64,000 nucleotides of DNA from Chitinophagaceae bacterium (GCA_028288595.1 JAQBNK010000083.1:1-64000); one strand, 5' to 3'. Positions 43,897 to 52,689 are shown, numbered from the stretch's first letter. Notes: a model not told the origin generated them from the letters alone. Translations and numbers: made by a program.

Positions 43897-44257
43897 ATAC
43901 GCAGTTATACGCCTTGTGCCGCGTGTGGAGCGGGAAGAGTTTCTTAACGTTGGTATTGTGCTGTATGCAAAAAAGCCAAAGTTCCTGAATGTATTATTTG
44001 GCCTTGACGCAGAACGCCTTAAAATATTTGCAGCCTATTTAAATATTGAAGAAGTACAGGCACACTTATGCGCTTTTGAAAAAATATGTGAAGGTGATAG
44101 GGAAAGCGGCCCTATCGGCCAGTTAGATATGGCTTCCCGGTTTCGCTGGCTCACTGCAACACGCAGTACAGTTGTTCAGACATCAAGAGTTCATTCGGGT
44201 CTCTGTAGTGATCCGGCAGCCACACTTAAAAAATTATACGAAGAAATGGTTTTATGA
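43874..44257 (+). CDS. DUF3037 protein
   Basis: A 127-aa DUF3037 protein: LFEYAVIRLVPRVEREEFLNVGIVLYA, then RFRWLTATRSTVVQTSRVHSGLC near the C-terminus. Function unknown; in many Bacteroidota it is encoded immediately after the HipA-like kinase, here overlapping it by 23 bp, which implies coupled translation and a joint function. It may be a substrate or regulator of the kinase. Confidence 0.84.
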   Translation: MQEKQLFEYAVIRLVPRVEREEFLNVGIVLYAKKPKFLNVLFGLDAERLKIFAAYLNIEEVQAHLCAFEKICEGDRESGPIGQLDMASRFRWLTATRSTVVQTSRVHSGLCSDPAATLKKLYEEMVL

Positions 44258-44329
44258 TTCCAGTTATTCCAAATAAGCTGAATGACGAAATTTTTCTATC
44301 TTATTCTTAACTGATAAGGAAATAAAAAA

Positions 44330-44353
44330 AGCAGCAAAATATTTTTCGCTGCT
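44330..44353. terminator. Bidirectional terminator after the DUF3037 gene
   Basis: AGCAGC (44330-44335) pairs with GCTGCT (44348-44353), extended by AAAA/TTTT; A-run before and T-containing run after. Separates the plus-strand DUF3037 transcript from the minus-strand hypothetical genes. Confidence 0.65.
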
Positions 44354-44376
44354 TTAAAAATAATTATTCAATAAGC

Positions 44377-44631
44377 TTACACCACTTTCAGTCTTGTAAA
44401 CTCAGAGCCGTTAAATATTTTAGCGAGGTTTATGTTCTGGGTTTTATGCCACTCGGTAAAGTTTGTTTTGGTAACTATGCGCCAGAAATTTTTTGATTTC
44501 AGGTCATTGTAATCCCTGCTTTTCACAATAATTCCATAAACGGCATCGCGTTTTTTGAAATCAATACGAAAATGCTCCTCGTTTTTAAGAGCTTGTTTGT
44601 CCAGGAATTTTTCGATTTCTTCGATATTCAT
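44377..44631 (-). CDS. Short hypothetical protein
   Basis: An 84-aa protein starting MNIEEIEKFLDKQALKNEEHF, basic and aromatic in the C-terminal half (FWRIVTKTNFTEWHKTQNINLAKIF). No membrane or signal segment. It follows a second short gene by 40 nt in the same direction, so the two may be co-transcribed. The frame could be extended upstream to 44718, but the ATG at 44631 fits the spacing better. Function unknown. Confidence 0.58.
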   Translation of the reverse strand: MNIEEIEKFLDKQALKNEEHFRIDFKKRDAVYGIIVKSRDYNDLKSKNFWRIVTKTNFTEWHKTQNINLAKIFNGSEFTRLKVV

Positions 44632-44671
44632 GATCGGTAATGTTTGATTAAAAAAAATATGTTGACTGTTA

Positions 44672-44941
44672 TTATTGTTTTGAATGATTGATCTGGCTGA
44701 GCTCTTCATCAATCGCACTACCCAAAAGCTCTTCAGCGTTATGTACCCACAATGGCAATTTCTGTGAAGCGGTCTTCCAATGACTGGTAGAATCTTTGTA
44801 CATATTGAAGATCAGCCTGTTACCTCTTTCGTCGGTTACATCCACGTGATATCGCAGATCTTCTCCCGAAGAAAGCTGCCTGAAATTAAATTCTCTTAAC
44901 CTGTCTGCTACCTTAATAATCTTCGAAAAATAAATGTTCAT
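44672..44941 (-). CDS. Short hypothetical protein
   Basis: An 89-residue protein starting MNIYFSKIIKVADRLREFNFR, with YHVDVTDERGNRLIFNMYKDSTSHWK in the middle (beta-rich) and a helical end. No recognised domain. First gene of a possible two-gene unit. Confidence 0.6.
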   Translation of the reverse strand: MNIYFSKIIKVADRLREFNFRQLSSGEDLRYHVDVTDERGNRLIFNMYKDSTSHWKTASQKLPLWVHNAEELLGSAIDEELSQINHSKQ

Positions 44942-45296
44942 ATATGTGTTATAAATTATCCCGGGGTAACGTTTACGTGCCCAAGATTCGAATAATGGAT
45001 CTATTTAGTTGGTATTCTGGTAAGCGTTGTAGAAGAAGAGTCGGGCAATTGCTATTGCAGCAGGCTTTCATCAGTACCGGTGCTTATCAGGAGAGGGCTA
45101 AAGGTAATATTTCCTGCCGTATTTAAGCCATTTTAAAGGATTTTATCAAAAGTTTAGAAAATGCCAATGATAAAATGGCCGCCTGTCATGGCCCTTATCC
45201 TTTTAATGACAAAGCCTTATATAGTTTGAATAAGGTATACTTTTTTAGTGGCTCGGGTCGGCAGCGTATCTTTGCCGTCCCGAAAAAGAACACAGA
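44942..45296. other. 355-bp gene-free stretch upstream of glnS
   Basis: A 60-codon frame at 44944-45126 is not supported. The notable structure is a pair of competing inverted repeats: GCCATTTTA (45127-45135) can pair with TAAAATGGC (45171-45179), while TTTTATCA (45141-45148) can pair with TGATAAAA (45168-45175), which overlaps the same right arm. A -7 box follows at 45267. Confidence 0.4.
45267..45274 (+). promoter_or_regulatory. Bacteroidota -7 box for glnS
   Basis: TATCTTTG matches TAnnTTTG and lies 22 nt before the glnS ATG. The -33 element is not evident. Confidence 0.45.
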
Positions 45297-46958
45297 ATGT
45301 CAGAAGAGAAAAGTTTAAATTTTATTGAAGAAATCATAGAAGAAGACCTTAAAAGCGGCAAATATAAAAGCATTGCTACCCGGTTTCCGCCGGAACCTAA
45401 TGGCTATTTGCATGTTGGCCATGCGAAAAGTATATGCCTCAATTTTGGCCTGGCTAAGAAATATGGGGGTTCCGCAAATCTGCGCTTCGATGATACCAAT
45501 CCTGTGACCGAAGAAACCGAATATGTAGACAGCATTAAAGAAGACGTTAAATGGCTTGGGTTCGAATGGACGAAAGAATTATATACATCAGATTATTTTG
45601 AACAGCTGCACCAGTTTGCAGTAAAACTCGTTCATAAAGGCCTGGCTTATGTAGACGACAGTACTGCAGAAGAGATCGCTGTTATGAAAGGAACGCCAAC
45701 ACAGCCCGGAACTGATAGTCGTTTCCGCAATCGTTCAATTGAGGAAAACATTCAGTTATTCGAAGAAATGAAGGCGGGAAAATATCCTGATGGTGCAAAA
45801 GTGCTTAGAGCAAAAATCGATATGAGTGCTCAGAATATGCACATGCGTGACCCGATCATTTATCGTATCAAACATGCGCATCATCACCGCACCGGCGACC
45901 AATGGTGCATATATCCTATGTATGATTTTGCTCACGGGCAAAGTGATTCAATTGAAAACATTACCCACAGTATTTGTACGCTGGAATTTATTCCGCATCG
46001 GGAACTCTATGACTGGTTTATTGATAACCTCGAAATATTTCCTTCGCATCAATATGAATTTGCCCGTCTTAACATGACCTATACCGTAATGAGCAAACGC
46101 AAGTTGTTGCAATTAGTGAATGATAAATATGTGGACGGATGGGATGATCCTCGCATGCCTACCATTAGCGGTATGCGCAGAAGGGGATATACACCAGAGG
46201 CCATCCGTGAATTTTGCGATAAGATAGGTGTCGCTAAAAGAGAAAACCTGATCGATGTGGGACTCCTCGAATTTTGTGTAAGAGAACATTTAAATAAAAT
46301 AGCTTTTAGAAGAATGGTGGTGTTTGACCCGGTGAAAGTAGTGCTTACCAATTATGCAGAAGGACAGGAAGAAATGCTGGAGCAGGAAGATAATCCTGAA
46401 GATGAGCACTCTGCCAAAAGAGAAATTCCTTTCAGCCGGGAGTTATATATCGAGCGTGATGATTTTATGGAAAATCCTTCGAAGAAATATTTCAGGCTGG
46501 CACCCGGGCAAATGGTGAGATTGAAAAGTGCTTATATTATTAAATGTGATGAAGTGATAAAAGATAATACCGGTCATGTAACAGAACTGCATTGTTCCTA
46601 TATACCGAAGAGCCGCAGTGGTAATGACACTTCCGGGATTAACGTAAAGGGGACGTTGCATTGGGTAAGCATTCCTCATGCTATCACCGCTGAGATCAGG
46701 TTATATGACAGGCTATTTAAAACAGAAGATCCATCTTCTGAAGAAGGTGACTTTAAAGATTATGTGAACCCTGATTCCTTGCAGGTTGTCCAGACAGTAT
46801 ACGCGGAGCCTGCTTTAAAGACTGCCAAATTCAATGAGCGCTACCAGTTTTTAAGGAAGGGATATTTTACTTTGGATAAAGACAGTTATGGCCGCCTTGT
46901 TTTTAACCGTACGGTAACGCTGAAGGATGCATGGGCTAAAGAATCAAAGAAGAACTAA
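45297..46958 (+). CDS. glnS: Glutaminyl-tRNA synthetase
   Basis: Class I aminoacyl-tRNA synthetase charging tRNA-Gln with glutamine. HIGH motif HVGH (39-42) in PPEPNGYLHVGHAKS, KMSKS-equivalent MSKRK around residue 264, and the C-terminal anticodon-binding beta-barrels (about 340-553, GTLHWVSIPHAITAEIRLYDRLF). 553 aa is full length. A GlnRS rather than a mischarging GluRS is indicated by the FPPEPNGYLH signature. TilS follows on the same strand after a hairpin. Confidence 0.96.
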   Translation: MSEEKSLNFIEEIIEEDLKSGKYKSIATRFPPEPNGYLHVGHAKSICLNFGLAKKYGGSANLRFDDTNPVTEETEYVDSIKEDVKWLGFEWTKELYTSDYFEQLHQFAVKLVHKGLAYVDDSTAEEIAVMKGTPTQPGTDSRFRNRSIEENIQLFEEMKAGKYPDGAKVLRAKIDMSAQNMHMRDPIIYRIKHAHHHRTGDQWCIYPMYDFAHGQSDSIENITHSICTLEFIPHRELYDWFIDNLEIFPSHQYEFARLNMTYTVMSKRKLLQLVNDKYVDGWDDPRMPTISGMRRRGYTPEAIREFCDKIGVAKRENLIDVGLLEFCVREHLNKIAFRRMVVFDPVKVVLTNYAEGQEEMLEQEDNPEDEHSAKREIPFSRELYIERDDFMENPSKKYFRLAPGQMVRLKSAYIIKCDEVIKDNTGHVTELHCSYIPKSRSGNDTSGINVKGTLHWVSIPHAITAEIRLYDRLFKTEDPSSEEGDFKDYVNPDSLQVVQTVYAEPALKTAKFNERYQFLRKGYFTLDKDSYGRLVFNRTVTLKDAWAKESKKN

Positions 46959-46984
46959 TGATTAATTTTCGAATATTTTAAATA

Positions 46985-47003
46985 CAGCAGAATGTTTCTG
47001 CTG
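46985..47003 (+). terminator. Hairpin between glnS and tilS
   Basis: CAGCAGAA (46985-46992) pairs with TTCTGCTG (46996-47003), followed by CATTTATCTTTAT. Could be a weak terminator or a leader hairpin; the TATCTTTA sequence after it is close to a -7 box for tilS. Confidence 0.5.
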
Positions 47004-47022
47004 CATTTATCTTTATAGGATC

Positions 47023-48375
47023 ATGAATTTGCAGGAACAATTTATTCAGCAATGGAAAGCAAAGTTTTCTTTCATTCAAAAAGATGGAAAGTTCCTGCTT
47101 GCGGTTAGTGGTGGAACAGATAGCGTTGTGATGCCGGATCTCTTTAATAATGCAGGTCTTGATTTTTGTATTGCACATTGCAATTTTCAACTAAGAGGAG
47201 AAGAAAGTCTGCGGGATGAAGAATTCGTAAAACAACTTGCCATTAAATATCAAAAGGAAATTTTCATCAAAAGATTCGATACAAATCAATACGCTGAAGA
47301 AAATAAAATGGGTGTCCAGGAAGCTGCACGGGATATTCGCTACGGGTGGTTCAATGAATTATTTCATAAAAATTCATTTGCCGCTATTGTTACAGCTCAT
47401 CACGCTGATGATAATATTGAAACTGTATTGATGAATCTTTTCAGGGGTACGGGTTTAAATGGAATGACTGGTATACCACAGTTCAATTCAAATATTATTC
47501 GTCCTTTGCTGGATTTTAAAAAAGAACAACTCCTTCAGTATGCAAATCAAAATGGTTTGTCATTCGTAGAAGATTCCAGTAATTCGTCGGTAAAATATAC
47601 CCGTAATTTTTTCAGGAATGAATTACTTCCTGCAGTAAAAAAAGTATACCCGCAGGCGGAAGATAATGTTATAGCAAGTATTGAAAGATTTAAGGAAGCA
47701 AATGTGATTTACAATGCCCATGTTAATATCGTTAAGCAAAAATTGTTTGAACTTACAGGGAATCCGGGTGAAGTGCGTATTGCCATTTTGCAGCTAAAAA
47801 AATTATTGCCGGCAAACACCTGGATATGGGAGCTTTTTAAAGATTACGGTGCCGCTTCCGGACAAGTAGCTGAAATTATTAAACTCCTCGATGCAGCCAA
47901 CGCTGCATATATTGAAACTTCCGCAGGGTTCAGGATAATAAAAAATCGTAAATGGTTTATTATTACCCCGGCAAGCAAATCTTCCGTTAATAATTATCAC
48001 ACAATAATCGAAGCCGAGGATAGCAAAGTTATTTTTCCTGGTGGCATGCTTCAGCTGGAAAAATCCGTCGCTGAAAAAATAAATATTCATACTTCAAAAG
48101 AGACAGCAGTTCTGGATATGAAAAACATTACCTTCCCTTTATTGCTGAGAAAGTTTAAGCAGGGAGATTATTTCTATCCTTTGGGTATGCAGAAAAAAAA
48201 GAAATTGAGCCGTTTTTTTATCGATCAGAAATTATCAGCTGATGAAAAACAAAATGCCTGGGTAATTGAAAGCGATAAGAAAATTATCTGGGTGGTAGGC
48301 ATGAGAATTGATGATCGTTTTAAAGTGATGCCTTCAACCAAAGAAATATTAAAACTTAAATGGAGTAGTACTTAA
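47023..48375 (+). CDS. tilS: tRNA(Ile)-lysidine synthetase
   Basis: TilS modifies C34 of the tRNA-Ile(CAU) anticodon to lysidine using ATP and lysine, switching its decoding from AUG to AUA. The PP-loop motif is AVSGGTDS (S29-S34), followed by IAHCNFQLRGEESLRDE and TAHHADDNIETVLMNLFRGTGLNGMTGI. The C-terminal substrate-binding region (about 370-450) includes LLRKFKQGDYFYPLGMQKKKKLSRFFIDQKLS. 450 aa is typical. Essential gene; the ATG at 47023 is 16 residues before the WKAKF region. Confidence 0.95.
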   Translation: MNLQEQFIQQWKAKFSFIQKDGKFLLAVSGGTDSVVMPDLFNNAGLDFCIAHCNFQLRGEESLRDEEFVKQLAIKYQKEIFIKRFDTNQYAEENKMGVQEAARDIRYGWFNELFHKNSFAAIVTAHHADDNIETVLMNLFRGTGLNGMTGIPQFNSNIIRPLLDFKKEQLLQYANQNGLSFVEDSSNSSVKYTRNFFRNELLPAVKKVYPQAEDNVIASIERFKEANVIYNAHVNIVKQKLFELTGNPGEVRIAILQLKKLLPANTWIWELFKDYGAASGQVAEIIKLLDAANAAYIETSAGFRIIKNRKWFIITPASKSSVNNYHTIIEAEDSKVIFPGGMLQLEKSVAEKINIHTSKETAVLDMKNITFPLLLRKFKQGDYFYPLGMQKKKKLSRFFIDQKLSADEKQNAWVIESDKKIIWVVGMRIDDRFKVMPSTKEILKLKWSST

Positions 48376-48401
48376 TCTCCATAGCGGCGTATATGAAAGA
48401 T

Positions 48402-49049
48402 CTATTTCCCCAGGTAGCTGCGAACTTCCGTCATAAAATGTTCGAGTGGCCTGAAATCGCTTAAAACCGGCGCCATAACAGTGATAAACACAACGCCGAA
48501 AATAGCACCCCAGAAATGCGCTGAATGATTAATGTGATCTTTTTGTCTTTTGTCAAGATAAACCGATATACCAAGATAGATCGGTCCGAAAATAAAACCT
48601 GGTATCCGGATCGGTATAAAGAACATTCCTATTTCTAAAGTGGGAAATAATAATATACCCGCAAAAATTATTGCTGATACGGCACCGGATGCGCCGAGGC
48701 TCTTATAGTAATAATCATTTTTGTGTTTGTTATACGATGGTAATAAACATACAATCAGCGCCAGGATATATAATGCTACATAAATTATTTTACCCCGTGG
48801 CTCATCAAATATCTCGTTACATGCTTTCTCCACATAATCGCCGAATATGTAAAATGAATACATATTAAAGATCAGATGCGGAATATCAGCATGAATAAAT
48901 CCACAGGTAATAAAACGGTACCATTGATTATTTTGTGAAACAGCAGGAGGATAGAAGATCAGGTCATCCATCATCTTCTGATTAGAAAAAGCGCCAAAGG
49001 AAACAAGGCAGGTGATAATAATGATAATTAAGGTGACGCTGATGACCAT
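48402..49049 (-). CDS. Rhomboid intramembrane serine protease
   Basis: A 215-aa six-helix rhomboid. The catalytic dyad is Ser121 in SLGASGAVSA and His178 in HSAHFWGAIFG; the WR-like motif is replaced by YRFITCGFIHADIPHLIFNMY, which is normal for Bacteroidota rhomboids. Substrates are membrane proteins, not known here. Starts at the ATG 49049, preceded by a heptamer run at 49058. Confidence 0.88.
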   Translation of the reverse strand: MVISVTLIIIIITCLVSFGAFSNQKMMDDLIFYPPAVSQNNQWYRFITCGFIHADIPHLIFNMYSFYIFGDYVEKACNEIFDEPRGKIIYVALYILALIVCLLPSYNKHKNDYYYKSLGASGAVSAIIFAGILLFPTLEIGMFFIPIRIPGFIFGPIYLGISVYLDKRQKDHINHSAHFWGAIFGVVFITVMAPVLSDFRPLEHFMTEVRSYLGK

Positions 49050-49057
49050 GAAAAATT

Positions 49058-49087
49058 ATGTTGAATGATAAATGTTGAATGATATTG
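49058..49087. repeat. Heptamer run (GTTGAAT word) upstream of the rhomboid gene
   Basis: Units GTTGAAT-GATAAAT-GTTGAAT-GATATTG. A similar short run GATGAGT-GATGAGT lies at 49583-49596, upstream of rlmH. Single orientation in both. Confidence 0.55.
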
Positions 49088-49103
49088 TCTGGATTCCGAC
49101 TAT

Positions 49104-49577
49104 TTAACTATGATGATATTTTTCGTTTCGAATTATGGTACATGCACGATATACCTGCTCTGCTAAAATAAGCCTTACCAGCATGTGGGGGAAAACAAGT
49201 TTCGACAATGACCATTGAAAGCCGGCTCTTTGCATTATACTTTCATCAACACCATAAGCGCCGCCAACCAAGAATACAATTCTTTTGATTGAATTATTGG
49301 CTTTCTGCTGAAGGAGTTCGGCTAATTCAGGAGAGGATAACTGCTTTCCTCTTTCATCAAGCAATATCAAAAAATCGTCTTTGTCCAGTTGCTGTAAAAT
49401 GATTTTGGATTCTTCTTTTTTTAACCCGGCAGGCTGCATTGATGCCGCATTCTTTGGAGAAGGAATAATATTCCAGCTAAGCGTAAAATATTTTTCAATA
49501 CGGTTGCTGAAGTCTTCAACGCCGGCCTTTATGTACTCTTCATGATTTTTTCCAACAGACAAAAAGCTGATTTTCAT
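49104..49577 (-). CDS. rlmH: 23S rRNA pseudouridine-1915 N3-methyltransferase
   Basis: SPOUT methyltransferase that methylates pseudouridine 1915 in helix 69 of 23S rRNA. 157 aa, typical. LILLDERGKQLSSPELAELL, IVFLVGGAYGVDESI (SAM knot) and the C-terminal LSKLVFPHMLVRLILAEQVYRACTII...YHH segments are diagnostic. The extreme C-terminal YHHS is the usual family end. The first residues (MKISFLSVGKNHEEY) match the family start. Confidence 0.95.
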   Translation of the reverse strand: MKISFLSVGKNHEEYIKAGVEDFSNRIEKYFTLSWNIIPSPKNAASMQPAGLKKEESKIILQQLDKDDFLILLDERGKQLSSPELAELLQQKANNSIKRIVFLVGGAYGVDESIMQRAGFQWSLSKLVFPHMLVRLILAEQVYRACTIIRNEKYHHS

Positions 49578-49634
49578 GAAATTGATGAGTGATGAGTTGA
49601 AGCGAATATATCTTCTGTGTGCTGGTTTAATTAG

Positions 49635-49841
49635 TTATTCCATTGAGTAGATATCCATTAACTGCTTAATGATTTCCTGTTTTTCAATCTCTACCTGCTT
49701 ATCAATAAATTCCGGATCGAGTTTATTCATCTCGGTTAACTGTGCCAGGATAAGATTTTGTTTTGCCATGATATCCAGCAGCATGGTAAGCATGGTATCA
49801 TTAACAGCCTTGTTCAATGGCAAAGGGAAAGATTGTTTCAT
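49635..49841 (-). CDS. Small helical protein of unknown function
   Basis: A 68-residue protein, almost entirely helical with heptad-like charge spacing (MAKQNLILAQLTEMNKLD, FIDKQVEIEKQEIIKQLMD). Located between rlmH and metX on the same strand. No family recognised. Coding is likely from its clean ATG-to-stop frame and lack of a competing frame, but no function can be proposed. Confidence 0.55.
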   Translation of the reverse strand: MKQSFPLPLNKAVNDTMLTMLLDIMAKQNLILAQLTEMNKLDPEFIDKQVEIEKQEIIKQLMDIYSME

Positions 49842-49878
49842 TTGGGATGATTGTATAATAAAAGTATACTAAACAACT

Positions 49879-50919
49879 TTAAACTCCCGTATAGGGATGC
49901 AGCCATTCCTGCAACTGCTCATTTATTGCAGTGCTTTCAGTCAAAAATCCGTCATGACCATAATCTGAATCAATCAATAATAATGCACAATCCGGAATGT
50001 GAGAAGCCATTAATTGCTGTTCTTCCGTAGGGCAAAGAAGATCAGATTCAATACCTATTATGAAAGTGTGCTGACGTATTTGCTGTAAGGCCGCTGATAA
50101 GGTTTTTGTTCTTCCCCTGGCAATATTATGTGTGTCCATTGCTTTGGTAAGACAACGGTAGCTGAATGCATTAAAACGCTTGACGAGCTTTTCGCCCTGG
50201 TAATTCATATAGCTGGAAGCTTTAAAATTATCCAGTTTTGAAAAATCAGTATCGGTCTGCTGTTGTTTAAACACCCTGTAGTTGCGGTAAGTGAGCATAC
50301 CGATTGCCCTCGCGGCTTTCAATCCTTTACTCCCGGCTTGTTCGTTATTTTCCTGCCAGGTATCGTCGGCTTCTATTGCTATTCTTTGCGCTTCGTGTAC
50401 GGCGATCCCCCAGGCTGTTTCTGATGCGGAGGTGGCAATCAGAAAAAGATTATCTATCACATCAGGCTCCATCATGCACCATTCAAGTGCCTGGTATCCG
50501 CCCATACTTCCGCCTGCGAGTAAAAATATTTTATCAATCCCCAATTCTTCTTTCAAAGCAATATGCGCTTTTACCATATCCCTGATGCTGATCGCCGGAA
50601 AATCATAATAATAAGGTTTACCCGTTGCAGGGTTTATACTTAACGGTCCTGTAGTGCCATAGCAGCTCCCTAAAATATTAGCGCAGACAATAAAATATTT
50701 AGCAGGATCCAGTACGGTGTTTTCTCCTATAACGCCGGGCCACCATTCGGTTGCCGCTGCATTAGCAGTAAGGGCGTGACAAACCCACACTACATTGTCT
50801 TTTTTTTCATTCAGCTGACCATAGGTTTCATAAGCAATATCCACTCGCTCTAACGACTGACCGTTTTCCAGTGTAAAAGTTCCGTCATAAGTAAATGTTC
50901 GAAGCATCTTGGGTAGCAT
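49879..50919 (-). CDS. metX: Homoserine O-acetyltransferase
   Basis: Alpha/beta-hydrolase-fold acyltransferase that activates homoserine with acetyl-CoA (or succinyl-CoA) at the start of methionine synthesis. The nucleophile is Ser138 in LLAGGSMGGYQ. Other signatures are VWVCHALTANAAATEWWPG and NILGSCYGTTGPLSINPATG near the N-terminus, and DYGHDGFL with the catalytic His near the C-terminus. Asp in GIESDLLCPTEEQ completes the triad. The frame is open to 51450 but overlaps the divergent OsmC gene, so the ATG at 50919 (or 50907) is chosen. Paired functionally with MetZ. Confidence 0.9.
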   Translation of the reverse strand: MLPKMLRTFTYDGTFTLENGQSLERVDIAYETYGQLNEKKDNVVWVCHALTANAAATEWWPGVIGENTVLDPAKYFIVCANILGSCYGTTGPLSINPATGKPYYYDFPAISIRDMVKAHIALKEELGIDKIFLLAGGSMGGYQALEWCMMEPDVIDNLFLIATSASETAWGIAVHEAQRIAIEADDTWQENNEQAGSKGLKAARAIGMLTYRNYRVFKQQQTDTDFSKLDNFKASSYMNYQGEKLVKRFNAFSYRCLTKAMDTHNIARGRTKTLSAALQQIRQHTFIIGIESDLLCPTEEQQLMASHIPDCALLLIDSDYGHDGFLTESTAINEQLQEWLHPYTGV

Positions 50920-50948
50920 TATACACGCAAAGTAAAATGTTGTTCGTA

Positions 50949-50956
50949 TACATTTG
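50949..50956 (+). promoter_or_regulatory. Bacteroidota -7 box for the osmC gene
   Basis: TACATTTG fits TAnnTTTG and lies 14 nt before the OsmC ATG. On the minus strand the same 50-bp gap must also carry the metX promoter. Confidence 0.45.
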
Positions 50957-50970
50957 CATAAATAATCAGA

Positions 50971-51393
50971 ATGGTTAAAATATGTATCGAAAGAACCCTT
51001 GCAGATTATGGCTTTACCGCCACCGATAGCGATGGAAAAACGGCTCAATTTGATACCAGTCCGGATGAGGGTGGCCTGAAGTACGGTGTTCGCCCTATGC
51101 AATCCATTCTTATGGCCCTGGGTAGCTGTAGCGGAATTGATATTGTCTCGATCCTGAAGAAAAAAAGAGTAGCTTTTTCCGGCCTGTATATTGAAATAAC
51201 AGGGGAGAGAGAGAAAGATGTAGTACCTGCTCTCTGGGAAAAAGTGCATGTTATATTCACGCTGAAAGGAACTTCCGAATTTGAAAAAGCTGAACATGCG
51301 GTAAGTCTCTCCATTAATAAATACTGTTCCGTTGCCGAAACTTTGCGCAGAGCAGGATGTATCATTACATGGAAAGTAATGGTCCAAGAATAA
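50971..51393 (+). CDS. OsmC family protein
   Basis: A 140-aa OsmC/Ohr-like protein. GLKYGVRPMQSILMALGSCSGIDIVSILKKKR contains the first conserved cysteine (about residue 52) and the C-terminal SVAETLRRAGCIITWKV the second (about 130), so the peroxidase dithiol pair is present in OsmC-like spacing. Expected to reduce organic hydroperoxides. It is divergent from metX and followed by metZ 65 nt later on the same strand. Confidence 0.86.
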   Translation: MVKICIERTLADYGFTATDSDGKTAQFDTSPDEGGLKYGVRPMQSILMALGSCSGIDIVSILKKKRVAFSGLYIEITGEREKDVVPALWEKVHVIFTLKGTSEFEKAEHAVSLSINKYCSVAETLRRAGCIITWKVMVQE

Positions 51394-51458
51394 TTTATAA
51401 TGAATGAAAAGTGACTGAGACTCATATCCTAATTTGAAATCTTCAAACAAGTAAGACG

Positions 51459-52622
51459 ATGCATAAAATAACGGACGCCATCAGGATACAAATTCCGAGA
51501 ACAGACGAAATGGAACATTCTGCCCCTTTGTTCCTTACTAGTAGTTTCTGTTATGATAATGCTGAAGAAATGCGGGCAAGCTTTGCTGATGAAACGGATA
51601 ATAACATTTATAGCAGATTCTCAAATCCGAACGTTAAAGAGTTTGCAGATAAAATGTGCGCATTGGAAGGGGCCGAAGCAGCTTATGCTACTTCAACCGG
51701 TATGAGTGCAGTTACCGGTAGTTTTTTGGCATTGATGAAACAGGGGGATCATCTCCTTTCCTGCAGTGCTATTTTTGGAAGCACACATACTGTGATAACT
51801 AAATACCTTCCAAAGTTCGGTATCGAATACAGTTATGTTCCCGCCACAGATATGAGTGTTTGGGAACAGGCTATACGCCCGAATACTAAAATGATATACC
51901 TGGAGACTCCCACTAATCCGGGCCTGGATATTATCGACCTGGAATTTGTTGGAAAACTGGCAAAAAAACATAACCTTATTTTGAATGTTGATAATTGCTT
52001 TGCAACACCTGTGGCGCAAAGACCCATTGAATATGGGGCTGACCTGGTTACTCATTCAGCAACCAAATGGCTCGATGGGCAGGGTAGGGTATTGGGCGGG
52101 GTGGTTGCCGGAAGAAAAGACCTCATCAATGAAATTTATTTATTTAGCCGTAGTACAGGCCCCGCATTATCTCCCTTTAACGCATGGATATTAAGCAAAA
52201 GCCTTGAAACACTGGACGTAAGAATGGAAAGGCACGCCTCGAATGCGCTGTACATTGCCCAACAACTGGAAGGGCATCAAAAAACCACCTCATTGCGATA
52301 TCCTTTCCTGGATTCACACCCGCAAAATAAAATTGCAGTAAAGCAGATGGCAAACGGTGGCGGAATAGTTTGTTTTGAATTGAAAGGAGGATTAGCGGCC
52401 GGGAGAAAGTTTCTTGATAGTTTAAAAATGTTATCGCTCACAGCTAACCTGGGTGATACAAGAAGCATTGCTTCCCATCCCGCCAGCACCACTCATGCAA
52501 AATTATCAGAGGAAGATCGCCGTGCAGTGAATATTACACCGGGACTGATACGTATTTCTGTCGGGCTTGAACATAAACAGGATATCCTCGATGATATTTC
52601 ACAAGCTTTAGATCAATGCTAG
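51459..52622 (+). CDS. metZ: O-succinyl/acetyl-homoserine sulfhydrylase (trans-sulfuration PLP enzyme)
   Basis: Cys/Met-metabolism PLP enzyme, 387 aa. The PLP lysine is K203 in THSATKWLDGQG; other motifs are YSRFSNPNVKEFADKMCALEGAEAA, IYLETPTNPGLDIID and DNCFATPVAQRP. MetZ-type enzymes combine activated homoserine with sulfide to form homocysteine; with metX next door, this completes the direct sulfhydrylation route. Cystathionine gamma-synthase activity cannot be excluded from sequence alone. The start at 51459 begins the family N-terminus. Confidence 0.9.
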   Translation: MHKITDAIRIQIPRTDEMEHSAPLFLTSSFCYDNAEEMRASFADETDNNIYSRFSNPNVKEFADKMCALEGAEAAYATSTGMSAVTGSFLALMKQGDHLLSCSAIFGSTHTVITKYLPKFGIEYSYVPATDMSVWEQAIRPNTKMIYLETPTNPGLDIIDLEFVGKLAKKHNLILNVDNCFATPVAQRPIEYGADLVTHSATKWLDGQGRVLGGVVAGRKDLINEIYLFSRSTGPALSPFNAWILSKSLETLDVRMERHASNALYIAQQLEGHQKTTSLRYPFLDSHPQNKIAVKQMANGGGIVCFELKGGLAAGRKFLDSLKMLSLTANLGDTRSIASHPASTTHAKLSEEDRRAVNITPGLIRISVGLEHKQDILDDISQALDQC

Positions 52623-52664
52623 TTAATTCCTTATGTTACAATTTTCAGATTTACGTTTTCTCCC

Positions 52665-52672
52665 TATATTTG
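52665..52672 (+). promoter_or_regulatory. Bacteroidota -7 box for the tRNA-Arg gene
   Basis: TATATTTG fits TAnnTTTG and lies 17 nt before the tRNA 5' end. No clear -33 was seen. Confidence 0.5.
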
Positions 52673-52689
52673 CAGCCCTGAAAAGGAAT

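Noticed and set aside
44944-45126. 60-codon frame upstream of glnS
   Set aside because: It starts at the divergent gene boundary, is Arg/Lys/Gln-rich with no structure pattern and overlaps a hairpin region; no support.
50920-51458. SAM riboswitch in front of the methionine genes
   Set aside because: The gaps are 51 bp and 65 bp, too short for a SAM riboswitch, and no matching stem pattern was seen. The long upstream extension of the metX frame through osmC is an artefact.
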